From positions 1,054,001 through 1,118,000 of the forward strand of contig NZ_FTPP01000002.1 in NCBI RefSeq assembly GCF_900156345.1: DNA of 64,000 nt. The letters are read 5' to 3'. The notes beneath the pieces are model-generated. The model was not told the origin of the DNA. It worked only from the letters and a program-made list of their open reading frames with translations, and made no database searches. This stretch comes from Pontibacter indicus. GTDB lineage: Bacteria; Bacteroidota; Bacteroidia; Cytophagales; Hymenobacteraceae. Numbering within the stretch: the stretch's first letter is position 1; each line of letters starts with the position of its first letter. This document shows positions 18,443 through 29,885 of this stretch, piece after piece. The position numbers were made by a program, and so were the translations under genes.

Positions 18443-20131
18443 ATGGACATCTTAACCTGGACATACATCATCGTGGGCATGACCTTCGCCCTCTACATCG
18501 GCATTGCGATCTGGTCGCGGGCGGGCTCTACGAAAGAATTTTACGTGGCAGGCGGCGGCGTGAGCCCGTTGGCCAACGGTATGGCAACAGCCGCTGACTG
18601 GATGTCGGCCGCCTCGTTCATTTCCATGGCAGGCCTGATCTCGTTTATGGGCTACGACGGCTCGGTATACCTGATGGGCTGGACCGGCGGCTACGTGCTC
18701 CTGGCGCTTTTGCTAGCGCCCTACCTGCGCAAGTTCGGCAAGTTCACCGTGCCCGATTTTGTGGGCGACCGCTACTACTCCAAAACCGCCCGCCTTGTGG
18801 CCGTGGTGTGTGCCATCTTTATCTCGTTCACTTATGTGGCTGGCCAGATGCGCGGCGTGGGCATTGTGTTCTCGCGCTTCTTGGAGGTACAGATTGAGAC
18901 AGGCGTAATCATCGGTATGATCATCGTGTTGTTCTACGCTGTGCTGGGCGGCATGAAAGGCATCACCTATACCCAGGTGGCGCAGTACTGCGTGCTGATC
19001 TTCGCCTACATGGTGCCCGCTATTTTTATTTCGATGATGTTGACCGGCAACCCGATTCCGCAGTTGGGGATGGGCAGTACGCTGTCAGACGGCACCTATC
19101 TGCTGGATAAACTCGATGGCCTGCTACCGGAGCTCGGCTTCACGGCCTACACCGACGGCAGCAAAGCCACCATTGACGTGTTCTTCATCACGGCCGCCCT
19201 GATGGTGGGCACGGCCGGTCTGCCGCACGTGATCGTGCGCTTCTTTACGGTGCCCAAAGTAAAAGACGCCCGCAAATCGGCTGGTTTTGCGCTGGTGTTC
19301 ATCGCCATCCTGTACACAGCGGCCCCTGCGGTAGGTGCTTTTGGGATGTACAACATGCTGCAGACGACCAGCAACCAGCCAATTGCGGATATGCCCCAAT
19401 GGGTGAGCAACTGGCAGAAAACAAAACTGATTGGCGTGGATGACAAGAACGGAGACGGCCGCATACAGTATGTGAAAGACCCCGCTGTAAACGAACTGAC
19501 CATTGACAAAGACATCATGGTGCTGGCCAGCCCGGAGATTGCGCAGCTTCCGAACTGGGTGATTGCCTTGATAGCGGCGGGTGGTCTGGCAGCGGCTCTT
19601 TCCACAGCGGCCGGTCTGTTGCTGGTTATCTCCACCTCCATTTCGCATGACTTACTCAAGAAATCCGTGATGCCCGATATATCTGAAAAAAAGGAGCTGA
19701 TTGCGGCCCGTTTGGCGGCAACGTTTGCGGTAGTGGTGGCGGGTTATTTCGGTATCAATCCTCCGGGCTTTGTGGCTGAGGTGGTGGCCTTCGCCTTTGG
19801 TCTGGCTGCGGCTTCGTTCTTCCCCATCATCATCATGGGTATTTTCTCGAAGCGCATGAACAAACAGGGCGCCATCTGGGGTATGATCTCAGGCCTGCTA
19901 TTCACGATCAGCTACATCTCTTACTTCAAGTTCATCAACCCGGCTGCGAACCTGCCAGAGAACTGGTTCATGGAGATCTCCCCGGAAGGCATTGGTACAG
20001 TAGGTATGCTGGTTAACTTCATCGTGTCCTTCCTTGTGTCGCGCTTCACCCCAGCCCCTCCAGCCCACATTCAGGACCTGGTAGAGGATATCCGTATCCC
20101 AAGAGGCGCCGGAGAGGCCGTGGCGCATTAA
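18443..20131 (+). CDS. Cation/acetate symporter, large subunit
   Basis: 562-residue sodium:solute symporter (SLC5/SSS) of the VC_2705/ActP-like group that pairs with DUF4212. About 13 membrane helices are visible. The N-terminal GGGVSPLANGMATAADWMSA block and the GLAAALSTAAGLLLVIS block are sodium- and substrate-binding regions of the family. An inserted loop at about residues 315-350 reads DDKNGDGRIQYVKD, an EF-hand-like acidic stretch. The likely substrate is acetate or propionate, supported by the acyl-CoA synthetases downstream. No terminator follows; a 432-bp gap separates it from the sensor genes. Confidence 0.9.
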   Translation: MDILTWTYIIVGMTFALYIGIAIWSRAGSTKEFYVAGGGVSPLANGMATAADWMSAASFISMAGLISFMGYDGSVYLMGWTGGYVLLALLLAPYLRKFGKFTVPDFVGDRYYSKTARLVAVVCAIFISFTYVAGQMRGVGIVFSRFLEVQIETGVIIGMIIVLFYAVLGGMKGITYTQVAQYCVLIFAYMVPAIFISMMLTGNPIPQLGMGSTLSDGTYLLDKLDGLLPELGFTAYTDGSKATIDVFFITAALMVGTAGLPHVIVRFFTVPKVKDARKSAGFALVFIAILYTAAPAVGAFGMYNMLQTTSNQPIADMPQWVSNWQKTKLIGVDDKNGDGRIQYVKDPAVNELTIDKDIMVLASPEIAQLPNWVIALIAAGGLAAALSTAAGLLLVISTSISHDLLKKSVMPDISEKKELIAARLAATFAVVVAGYFGINPPGFVAEVVAFAFGLAAASFFPIIIMGIFSKRMNKQGAIWGMISGLLFTISYISYFKFINPAANLPENWFMEISPEGIGTVGMLVNFIVSFLVSRFTPAPPAHIQDLVEDIRIPRGAGEAVAH

Positions 20132-20563
20132 GATTGGATGGTTACATTGTTAAATGGCTAAATTGTTGGATGGTTGATTCGGTGCTTTTCGCTGGTCAGC
20201 CCTCCGGCAGTTAGCTGGGGAGTGAGGATAGTTCGCAGAGAATAGTTATGTCTATACCCCCTACAGAGCTGTAGGGCCGTCAAGTTCTAGCAAATTCTAC
20301 CCTTGAGGACAAGCGAAAACGTGAGTTTGAAGCTTGCGAGCGAAGCTCTTAGAGAGGTGTTTACAAGTAAGTGAGAATATCGCAAACAGGTGATTGTTGA
20401 CTTTTCATCACCTCCTTCACACCCCTATAATCCCCTCAAGGGGATAGTTCTCGACAGAACCTCAATGGCCTGCCTTTAAAGTGGCGAAGTGATGACAATC
20501 ATGCCCAAGCGGATGTAGTCCGCCAAAACAACTTTCTAACTTCTAAACTTTCTAACTTAGAAC
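20132..20563. other. 432-bp noncoding gap with repeat-like sequence
   Basis: No credible gene. Directly after the symporter stop is a low-complexity tract built of GGATGGTTACATTGTTAAATGG-like words (20133-20180). Directly before the next ATG is a pyrimidine-rich tract of AACTTTCTAACTTCT-type words (20530-20560). In between are a 7-bp hairpin (AGGTGAT 20388-20394 with ATCACCT 20407-20413), a small palindrome ATCCCCTCAAGGGGAT near 20430-20446 and an AGCTTGCGAGCGAAGCT inverted repeat near 20330-20347. No clear promoter can be named. Confidence 0.5.
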
Positions 20564-20776
20564 ATGCGTGACACAGCAAAAGGCCGGCGACTCTTTTTCA
20601 TCAGTGCCCTGTTCATGGTGCTGTTGAACTTTCCGGTGCTCTCGATCTTCAGTTCGGGGGCGACGGTGAGCGGTGTGCCGGTGCTATACCTGTACATCAC
20701 GGCGGTGTGGCTTTTGTGCATTGGGGCGATCGGCTTTTACATCAATCGGCAGGATCCGAGAAAACAGAAAAAATAA
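20564..20776 (+). CDS. Small two-helix membrane protein before SLC5-kinase
   Basis: 70-residue protein with two membrane helices (about residues 10-30 and 40-60) and a basic C-terminus (RQDPRKQKK). It ends 3 bases before the SLC5-STAC-kinase gene, so they are surely co-translated. Its size, topology and position mirror DUF4212, the small subunit encoded just upstream of the symporter at 18443. It could be a small subunit for the SLC5 domain of the sensor. It is not DUF4212 by sequence, and I do not recognise the family. Confidence 0.75.
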   Translation: MRDTAKGRRLFFISALFMVLLNFPVLSIFSSGATVSGVPVLYLYITAVWLLCIGAIGFYINRQDPRKQKK

Positions 20777-20779
20777 GGC

Positions 20780-23506
20780 ATGAACTACTGGCTCGTCATC
20801 GGTGCGTCGTTTTTCTACCTGGCTTTGCTCTTTGGGCTGGCTTCGTGGGCAGAGAGGCGTTCGGCTGCAGGCAAAAGCTTCGTAGGCAATCCCTACATCT
20901 ATGCGCTTTCGATTGCGGTATACTGCACTGCCTGGACCTATTACGGTTCGGTAGGAAGAGCCGCTACTACAGGCCTGGGCTACCTGGCGATCTACATCGG
21001 GCCGACGCTGATGGCGCCGCTCTGGTGGGTGGTGCTCCGCAAGATCATCCGCATCTGCAAGGTGCAGCGTATTACCACTATTGCCGATTTCATCTCGTCG
21101 CGCTACGGCAAGAATGTTACGTTGGGGAGCATCGTCACTATCATATGCGTGCTGGGCATTATTCCTTACATCTCCATCCAGCTCAAGGCAATTGCCAGCA
21201 GCCTGGATATACTCACCGGCGCCAACGAGTTAGGCCGTAGCCCGCTATTCGGCGATACGTCCTTCTTCATCGCTTTGGGCCTGGGTTTGTTTACCATTGT
21301 GTATGGCACGCGGCACGTGGAGGCGACCGAACGCCACGAAGGGATGGTAACGGCCATCGCCTTTGAGTCGCTCTTCAAACTGGTGATCTTCCTTGTGGCG
21401 GGGGTGTTTGTGACCTATGGCGTCTTCAATGGCTTTGGCGACATCATGCAGCAGGCATCGCAGCTGCCCGATTTTGAGCGGCTGATGACCTTCGACAATG
21501 AGAGTGGTTTTTCGCAGTGGTTCTGGATGGTGGTGCTGTCGATGCTGGCGATTCTGTTTTTGCCGCGCCAGTTTCAGGTGGCCGTGGTGGAGAACGTGAA
21601 CGAACAGCACCTCAACAAAGCCATGTGGCTGTTTCCGCTTTACCTGTTTGCCATCAACATCTTTGTGCTGCCCATTGCCTTTGGCGGCGACCTGCTGTTT
21701 GGAACCACAGGTATAGACGCCGACATGTTTGTGTTGGCCATCCCTTTGAGCGAGGGCAAATCGATCCTGGCCTTGCTGATATACCTGGGTGGGTTTTCGG
21801 CGGCTACCAGTATGATGATTGTGGCTACTATCGCCCTGAGTGTGATGGTGAGCAACAACATCGTGATGCCGCTCCTGGTGGCTATACCTGCCATCAAAAA
21901 CACCTACCAGAACCAGCTCACGAAAATCCTCTTGTTCAGCCGTCGACTCGGTATACTCGCGATCTTGTTACTGGTCTACCTGTATTACAAGGGCGTGGCC
22001 GAGTTCTATTCCCTCGTGGAGGTGGGGCTGGTGTCGTTTGCGGCGGTGGCGCAGTTTGCTCCGGCTATTATCGGCGGCATCTTCTGGAAAGAGGGTACTA
22101 AAAACGGGGCGCTGGCAGGCATCGTGGTCGGCTCTGTCATTTGGTTCTATACCTTGGTCGTGCCCTCGATGGTGGGCGTGGGCATGCTGCCGGCTTCTAT
22201 TCTGAATGATGGTCCGCTAGGTATAGCGCTACTCAAACCCTTTGCGCTATTCGGGCTGCAGGGAATGGACTACATTTCGCATGCCATGTTCTGGAGCATG
22301 TTCCTGAACGTGGGGCTCTACATCGGGGTATCGCTTCTGAGCAGGCAAAGCTCACAGGAGCGCAACCAGGCCGAGGTGTTTGTCGACATCTTCAAGTACT
22401 CCACTGTGTTCGAGAGCTCCATCGTCTGGAAAGGCACGGCCTACATACCGGACATCAAATCTTTGCTTGTGAACTTCCTGGGTGAGAAAAAAGCGGAGGT
22501 GGCCATGAAAGCCTACAAACGCAAATACCCCGAACCCGAAGACGCAACCGGAAAGGCAGATCCGAAACTGGTGACCTATGCCGAGAAGCTACTGGCGGGT
22601 GTGATCGGTTCTTCCTCGGCCCGCATCATGGTGGCGTCGGTGGTGAAGGAGGAGGAGATCAGCATCGACGAGGTGCTCAACATCCTGAAAGAATCACAGC
22701 AACTGATCTCGATCAACAACGAGCTCCGTCGCAAGTCCCTGGAGTTGCGACGCGCTACCGAGCAGCTTCGCAGTGCCAACGAACGGCTCAAGCAACTCGA
22801 CGAGCTCAAGGACGAATTCCTGTCGACGGTCACGCACGAGCTGCGCACACCACTGACTTCGATCCGGGCCCTGTCTGAGATCCTGTATGATAATCCGGAG
22901 ATGGAGCGCGAGGATCAGGAGCATTTCCTGCAGACGATCGTGAAGGAGTCGGAGCGGCTGACTCGCCTGATTACGCAGGTGCTGGATTTGGAACGCTTCG
23001 AGTCGGGCAAACAAAAACTGAACCTGGGGCCGGTGCAGATCGAGGAGGTGATTCGCGAGTCGGTGCAGGCTTTGGAGCGGTTGGTGGGGGAGAAGCACAT
23101 CGATCTGGTGGTGGACGTGCAGCACAACCTGCCCACTATCAACGGCGACAAAGACCGCCTGATGCAGGTGATGGTGAATTTGGTGTCCAATGCCATCAAA
23201 TTCTGCAACCCTGAGCAAGGCCGCATCATCGTGTCGGGCTACTACATCGACGGCGACATCAAAGTGAACGTGGTGGATAATGGCAAGGGCATTGCCCCGG
23301 AGCTCCACAAACAGATATTCGACAAGTTTTACCAGGCCCAGAACCAGAACATCCGCAAGCCGGAGGGCAGTGGGCTGGGACTGGCCATCAGCAAAAAGAT
23401 AATTGAATCGCACCAGGGGCGCATTTGGGTGGAAAGTGAGCCGGGCAAAGGTTCCCGGTTTTCGTTCGTGCTGCCTGTGAGAGTAAATGTGCCCGCAAAC
23501 GTATAA
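20780..23506 (+). CDS. CrbS-like SLC5-STAC sensor histidine kinase
   Basis: 908-residue hybrid of transporter and kinase. Residues 1-520 are an SLC5 sodium:solute symporter domain with about 13 helices. Residues about 525-620 are a STAC domain, with its signature LLAGVIGSSSARIMVASV. A coiled coil at about 640-680 leads to a HisKA domain with phospho-acceptor His686 in THELRTPLTS. The HATPase domain has an N box (LVNLVSNAIKF), DNGKGI and GSGLGLAIS. CrbS and CbrA proteins with this layout sense acetate or nutrient state and control acs in gammaproteobacteria; that role here is inferred from architecture plus adjacent acs. The cognate receiver follows 4 bases later. Confidence 0.93.
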   Translation: MNYWLVIGASFFYLALLFGLASWAERRSAAGKSFVGNPYIYALSIAVYCTAWTYYGSVGRAATTGLGYLAIYIGPTLMAPLWWVVLRKIIRICKVQRITTIADFISSRYGKNVTLGSIVTIICVLGIIPYISIQLKAIASSLDILTGANELGRSPLFGDTSFFIALGLGLFTIVYGTRHVEATERHEGMVTAIAFESLFKLVIFLVAGVFVTYGVFNGFGDIMQQASQLPDFERLMTFDNESGFSQWFWMVVLSMLAILFLPRQFQVAVVENVNEQHLNKAMWLFPLYLFAINIFVLPIAFGGDLLFGTTGIDADMFVLAIPLSEGKSILALLIYLGGFSAATSMMIVATIALSVMVSNNIVMPLLVAIPAIKNTYQNQLTKILLFSRRLGILAILLLVYLYYKGVAEFYSLVEVGLVSFAAVAQFAPAIIGGIFWKEGTKNGALAGIVVGSVIWFYTLVVPSMVGVGMLPASILNDGPLGIALLKPFALFGLQGMDYISHAMFWSMFLNVGLYIGVSLLSRQSSQERNQAEVFVDIFKYSTVFESSIVWKGTAYIPDIKSLLVNFLGEKKAEVAMKAYKRKYPEPEDATGKADPKLVTYAEKLLAGVIGSSSARIMVASVVKEEEISIDEVLNILKESQQLISINNELRRKSLELRRATEQLRSANERLKQLDELKDEFLSTVTHELRTPLTSIRALSEILYDNPEMEREDQEHFLQTIVKESERLTRLITQVLDLERFESGKQKLNLGPVQIEEVIRESVQALERLVGEKHIDLVVDVQHNLPTINGDKDRLMQVMVNLVSNAIKFCNPEQGRIIVSGYYIDGDIKVNVVDNGKGIAPELHKQIFDKFYQAQNQNIRKPEGSGLGLAISKKIIESHQGRIWVESEPGKGSRFSFVLPVRVNVPANV

Positions 23507-23510
23507 AACT

Positions 23511-23891
23511 ATGAGTACCAAAGTAAAATTGAAGGTGTTGGTCGTGGATGATGAACCGGGTATCCTGATGCCGCTGGAGTTTTTGATGCGCAAGAACGGC
23601 TACCAGGTATACATTGCCCGCAACGGCACCGAGGCCATGGAGAGTGTGGACAAGGAGCGGCCGAACGTGGTGCTGCTCGACATCATGATGCCTGATGTGG
23701 ACGGCTACGAAGTGTGCCGGCACATCCGGCAGAGTGAGTCCATGGACGGGGCCAAGGTGATCTTCATGAGTGCCAAAACCAAAGACGCCGACATCAAGAA
23801 AGGCTACGAGGTAGGAGCCGACCTCTACATCCCGAAGCCTTTCTCGACCCGCTTCCTGATGGAGAAGATAAAGGAGCTTACCAAGAGTTAA
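23511..23891 (+). CDS. Receiver-only response regulator
   Basis: 126-residue single-domain response regulator starting MSTKVKLKVL. The acidic pair VVDDEP (residues 11-16), phospho-acceptor Asp57 in LLDIMMP, a Ser/Thr equivalent in FMSAK and Lys in IPKPFS are all present. There is no DNA-binding output domain, unlike CrbR of the gammaproteobacterial acetate switch. It must act through another protein or feed a phosphorelay. ATG at 23511 is chosen because upstream in-frame codons overlap the kinase gene and add no homologous sequence. prpE starts 23 bases later. Confidence 0.93.
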   Translation: MSTKVKLKVLVVDDEPGILMPLEFLMRKNGYQVYIARNGTEAMESVDKERPNVVLLDIMMPDVDGYEVCRHIRQSESMDGAKVIFMSAKTKDADIKKGYEVGADLYIPKPFSTRFLMEKIKELTKS

Positions 23892-23914
23892 TCGCAATAA
23901 AAGACGCAGGAGAT

Positions 23915-25837
23915 ATGGAAACAGTGACCCAAACCTACAGTTCGTATGCCGAGGCCTACGAAAGAAGTATCAGCGACCCGGAAGGATTCTGGGGGGATCA
24001 GGCGCGGCAGATTGCGTGGTACGAGGCGCCGAAGCAAGTCCTGACTACCGACGAGAACGGCTTCTACCGCTGGTTTGCTGGTGGCAAGCTTAACACAGCC
24101 TACCTGGCGCTGGACTACCACGTGGAAAATGGCCGCGCCGACCAGACTGCCCTAATCTACGACTCTCCGGTGACCAACACCATCCGCAAGTACAGTTATC
24201 GCGAGTTCCGCGACATGGTGGCCCGCTTCGCCGGTGCGCTCCGTGGTTTGGGTATGGGTAAAGGCGATACCGTGGTGATTTACATGCCCGTTATACCTGA
24301 AGCCGTGGTCGCCATGCTGGCCTGCGCCAGGTTAGGTGCCATCCACTCGGTGGTGTTCGGTGGCTTCGCGCCACACGAGCTCACGGTGCGCATCGACGAT
24401 GCCCGTCCCAAAGTGGTCATCTCCGCCTCCTGCGGCATCGAGTTCGACAAGCACATTCCCTACAAGCCGCTCCTCGACAAGGCGCTGAACGATAGCCAGC
24501 ACAAGCCAAAGCACACCATCATCCTGCAGCGCCCTTACGTGGAAGCCGATATGCAGCCCGGCCGCGACCTGGATTATGTAGATGTGCTGCAGAAGGCGCA
24601 ACCCGTTGATCCGGTTCCGGTAGACGCCCACGACCCACTCTACATCCTCTATACCTCCGGCACTACCGGTAAACCCAAAGGCATTGTGCGCGACAACGGC
24701 GGCCATGCCGTGGCGCTCAAGTTCAGCATGAAAGCTGTGTACGGTGTGGACCCAGGCGACGTGTTTTGGGCCGCATCGGACGTGGGCTGGGCTGTTGGGC
24801 ACTCGTACCTGGTATACGCTCCGCTGATCCACGGCTGCACCACGGTGCTATTTGAAGGCAAACCGGTTCGTACCCCTGATGCCGGTACGTTCTGGCGCAT
24901 CATCATGCAGCACGACGTGAAGGTGCTTTTTACCGCCCCGACCGCCATCCGCGCAATCAAGAAAGAAGATCCGGATGGTATCGAGAAGATCAAATACGAC
25001 CTGCCTTCGCTCAAATTCCTGTTCCTGGCAGGCGAGCGCTGCGATCCTGCCACTTACTACTGGGCTAAAGACTTGTTGCGCATACCTGTCGTCGATCACT
25101 GGTGGCAAACGGAATCGGGCTGGCCGATGGTGGCCAACATGGTAGGCTATGGCCTGAAGCCTGCCAAGCCGGGCTCGGCAGGTCTGCCGGTGTGCGGGTA
25201 TAAGGTAGAGATACTGGGCGAAGAAGGGCAGGAGCTGATACCGGCACAGGAAGGCTATGTAGCGGTGAGGCTGCCTTTGCCTCCCGGTTGCCTGCCTACC
25301 TTGTGGGAAGACAACGATCGCTTCTACAAATCCTATCTCGACCGCTTCCCGGGCTATTATATGACCGGAGATGGGGGCTATATGGATGAAGATGGCTATA
25401 TTTATATCATGGGTCGCATAGACGATGTGATCAACGTGTCCGGTCACCGCCTTTCTACCGGTGAGATGGAAGAGATGGTCGCCTCGCACCCTGCCGTAGC
25501 CGAATGCGCTGTGGTAGGTATAGCCGACGATCTTCGCGGCCAGCGCCCCATTGGGCTGGTGGTGCTCAAAGACGGGCAGACCATCAGTGAGGCGCAACTG
25601 GAGCAGGAACTGATTACCCTGATCCGGGAGAAGATCGGCGCCGTGGCTTACTTCCGCAATGCGCTTATCGTGAAGCGTCTGCCCAAAACCCGCTCCGGGA
25701 AGATTCTCCGCAAGATACTCCGCAACATTGCCGACGGTGTGCACTACGCCATACCTTCGACTATCGACGATCCGGCTATCCTGACAGAGATTCACAATGA
25801 CCTGAGAGAGCGAAAGATTGGGAATGCTTTTATCTAG
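23915..25837 (+). CDS. prpE: Propionyl-CoA synthetase (PrpE/ACSS3-like)
   Basis: 640-residue AMP-forming acyl-CoA synthetase. It carries the ATP motif YILYTSGTTGKPKGIV, the DHWWQTESGWPM motif typical of the acetyl/propionyl-CoA group, the YMTGDGGYMDEDGY hinge region and the C-terminal LPKTRSGKILR motif. The lysine of that last motif is the usual site of inhibitory acetylation. The sequence DRFPGYY and the absence of the acetyl-CoA synthetase N-terminal pattern place it nearer PrpE than Acs. It activates propionate (perhaps also acetate) in the cytoplasm. It lies between the two-component genes and acs, all co-directional. Confidence 0.9.
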   Translation: METVTQTYSSYAEAYERSISDPEGFWGDQARQIAWYEAPKQVLTTDENGFYRWFAGGKLNTAYLALDYHVENGRADQTALIYDSPVTNTIRKYSYREFRDMVARFAGALRGLGMGKGDTVVIYMPVIPEAVVAMLACARLGAIHSVVFGGFAPHELTVRIDDARPKVVISASCGIEFDKHIPYKPLLDKALNDSQHKPKHTIILQRPYVEADMQPGRDLDYVDVLQKAQPVDPVPVDAHDPLYILYTSGTTGKPKGIVRDNGGHAVALKFSMKAVYGVDPGDVFWAASDVGWAVGHSYLVYAPLIHGCTTVLFEGKPVRTPDAGTFWRIIMQHDVKVLFTAPTAIRAIKKEDPDGIEKIKYDLPSLKFLFLAGERCDPATYYWAKDLLRIPVVDHWWQTESGWPMVANMVGYGLKPAKPGSAGLPVCGYKVEILGEEGQELIPAQEGYVAVRLPLPPGCLPTLWEDNDRFYKSYLDRFPGYYMTGDGGYMDEDGYIYIMGRIDDVINVSGHRLSTGEMEEMVASHPAVAECAVVGIADDLRGQRPIGLVVLKDGQTISEAQLEQELITLIREKIGAVAYFRNALIVKRLPKTRSGKILRKILRNIADGVHYAIPSTIDDPAILTEIHNDLRERKIGNAFI

Positions 25838-25851
25838 CCCCTGGACTGGCT

Positions 25852-25873
25852 GCGACCTGTCCGAATCGTGCAC
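25852..25873 (+). repeat. 22-bp intergenic repeat, copy 2
   Basis: GCGACCTGTCCGAATCGTGC plus AC, 21 of 22 identical to 15008-15029. It lies in the 84-bp gap between prpE and acs. The palindromic left flank of copy 1 is degenerate here (ACTGGCTGCGACCTGT). Confidence 0.7.
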
Positions 25874-25921
25874 CACTAACAACTGAACGAAACCTTAGAA
25901 CACCATAACTAAACCGAAATC

Positions 25922-27820
<1,899 letters not shown>

Positions 27821-27853
27821 GTACTGTTTGATTAATAAGTTTTTTGAATGCCT

Positions 27854-27884
27854 AAAGTCCTGCAGCGTTTGTTGCAGGACTTTT
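27854..27884 (+). terminator. Hairpin terminator after acs
   Basis: AAAGTCCTGCA (27854-27864) pairs perfectly with TGCAGGACTTT (27873-27883) over an 8-nt loop. The T-run is short (four T). Confidence 0.75.
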
Positions 27885-27947
27885 GCGTTTCAGTCTATTG
27901 CAAACCTCTCCCCAAACCCGTATCTTCCATATGTATAACCCGCAGCT

Positions 27948-29885
27948 ATGAAACCCTCCAATGTCATCCAGGAACGCGTGCACGAGTTTCTGAATACCTA
28001 CCCACCTTTCAACCTGATTGACACGGAAAAGCTGCGGGCTTTGGCGCGGCAGGTGCGGGTTATGTACCTGGAGCCGGAGCAGGTGCTCCTTGCGCAGGGC
28101 GATACCGCGCATGACCATTTTTATGTGGTGCGGCAGGGCTCAGTACGGCTGGAGCAAAAAACGGAGGAGGGAAGGCAGAAGCTGTTGGATGTCTGTGACG
28201 AGGGGGATGTGTTCGGGGTACGGGCGCTTATCGCCAAAAAGAACTATGCTTCCACGGCCACTGCTGCCGAAGAGTCTCTGGTGTATGCCATGCCGATTGC
28301 TACTTTTGAACCGATCCTGACCGAAAACCCGCAGGTGGCCCTCTACTTTGCAGCAGGCTTTGCGGCGGGGCAGCCGGTGCGTAACCCGACGCTACGCGAT
28401 GCCAACAAGGCACGGGTTGGCCTGAGCACCATGGCGCCTTCGGCTATACCCATGCACCTAGAGGATGCGCTCCGGATCGATACTTCTAAGAATCTGATCG
28501 CTTGTCCGCCCGATACCTCCATTCGGCTGGCCGCCCAGATGATGAGCGACAAAGACTCCAGCTTCATGATGGTGGTGGACGGGGAGCAGCGGCCGCTGGG
28601 CATCATCACCGATACCGACCTGCGACGGCAGGTGGTGGCGGGGCATGTGGCCATTGACGACCCGGTGGAGGTGATCATGTCGGCGCCTGTTATTACGATT
28701 GTGCCTAATCCAGCGATGGCCGACGCGCTGATCCACATGATCCGGCACAGGGTGAAGCACCTCTGCGTGACCATAGATGGTACCGTTCACTCGCGGGCGC
28801 TGGGCGTACTGACGGAGCACGACCTGCTGCTGGCGCAGGGCAACAACCCGGCCGTGCTTATCTCTGAGGTTCGCCAAACCCGCGACATCACCTCACTGCC
28901 AGGTATACGCGATAGAGCTGAGGAGCTTTTGCTCAAGTACCTGGAGCAGGAGGTGAGCATTTCGTTCATTGCCAACATCATCACCGAGGTAAACGACGCC
29001 ATTATTGTGCGGGCGCTGCAGCACGCCGAGCAGGAGTTGGGGGAGCCGCCGGTGCGCTATTGCTGGCTCTCGCTGGGCAGCGAAGGGCGCGAGGAACAGC
29101 TCTTGCGTACCGATCAGGACAATGCCCTTGTGTTCGAAGACAAGAACGTGGCGCTGGAGAAGGAGCACCAGGCTTACTTTCTGAAGTTGGCTGCGACCGT
29201 GCGCGACATATTGGAGACGTGTGGCTTTGAGAAGTGCCCGGCTGATATGATGGCCAGTAACCCGCAGTGGTGCCAGCCGCTGCATACCTGGAAACAGTAT
29301 TTCTACAACTGGATACACGAGCCTACTGAAGAGGCGTTGATGCATACCTCTATTTTCTACGACTACCGCCCCGTGTATGGCGACTTCAGCCTGAGCCGTC
29401 AGCTGACTGATTACATTTATGAGAACATACAGCGGGAGCGCATCTTTCTGCCTTTTCTGGCCAAGCATGCCCTGCAGAGTCCGCCGCCGCTGAGCTTTTT
29501 CCGCAACTTCATTGTGGAGCGGGGCGGGGAGCACAAAGATCAGTTCGACATCAAGCTCCGGGCCATGACACCGCTTGTGGATGCCGCCCGGGTGCTCACG
29601 CTCGACAACCGCATTGCCGGCGAGAACAACACCTTTAAGCGCTTTGCCAGGCTGGCCGAGCTGGAGCCGCAGAACGCCGAGCTATACCGGGAGGCTGCTA
29701 TGGCCTATGAGATCATGATGCGTTTCCGGGCGCTCAACGGCCTGCGCAACAAAAACTCCGGCCGCTACCTCAACCCCAACCAACTCAACAAGCTCGAGCG
29801 GCAAACGCTGCGCAGCACCTTCAAACCGATCAGCGACATACAGGAGCTCCTGCAGGTGCGCTTTCAACTAAACTACCTGGGCTAA
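27948..29885 (+). CDS. cNMP-CBS-DUF294 nucleotidyltransferase-like signalling protein
   Basis: 645-residue multidomain cytoplasmic protein. A cyclic-nucleotide-binding domain lies at about residues 20-135. Two CBS domains (adenosyl-ligand sensors) lie at about 165-290. A DUF294 GlnD-like nucleotidyltransferase domain at about 335-460 has the motif LGSEGREEQLLRTDQDNAL. A DUF294 C-terminal substrate-binding domain lies at about 490-635. Such genes accompany acetate symporter/acs clusters in many proteobacteria. The target it might modify is unknown. Its stop codon overlaps the exonuclease start by one base (TAATG). Confidence 0.92.
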   Translation: MKPSNVIQERVHEFLNTYPPFNLIDTEKLRALARQVRVMYLEPEQVLLAQGDTAHDHFYVVRQGSVRLEQKTEEGRQKLLDVCDEGDVFGVRALIAKKNYASTATAAEESLVYAMPIATFEPILTENPQVALYFAAGFAAGQPVRNPTLRDANKARVGLSTMAPSAIPMHLEDALRIDTSKNLIACPPDTSIRLAAQMMSDKDSSFMMVVDGEQRPLGIITDTDLRRQVVAGHVAIDDPVEVIMSAPVITIVPNPAMADALIHMIRHRVKHLCVTIDGTVHSRALGVLTEHDLLLAQGNNPAVLISEVRQTRDITSLPGIRDRAEELLLKYLEQEVSISFIANIITEVNDAIIVRALQHAEQELGEPPVRYCWLSLGSEGREEQLLRTDQDNALVFEDKNVALEKEHQAYFLKLAATVRDILETCGFEKCPADMMASNPQWCQPLHTWKQYFYNWIHEPTEEALMHTSIFYDYRPVYGDFSLSRQLTDYIYENIQRERIFLPFLAKHALQSPPPLSFFRNFIVERGGEHKDQFDIKLRAMTPLVDAARVLTLDNRIAGENNTFKRFARLAELEPQNAELYREAAMAYEIMMRFRALNGLRNKNSGRYLNPNQLNKLERQTLRSTFKPISDIQELLQVRFQLNYLG

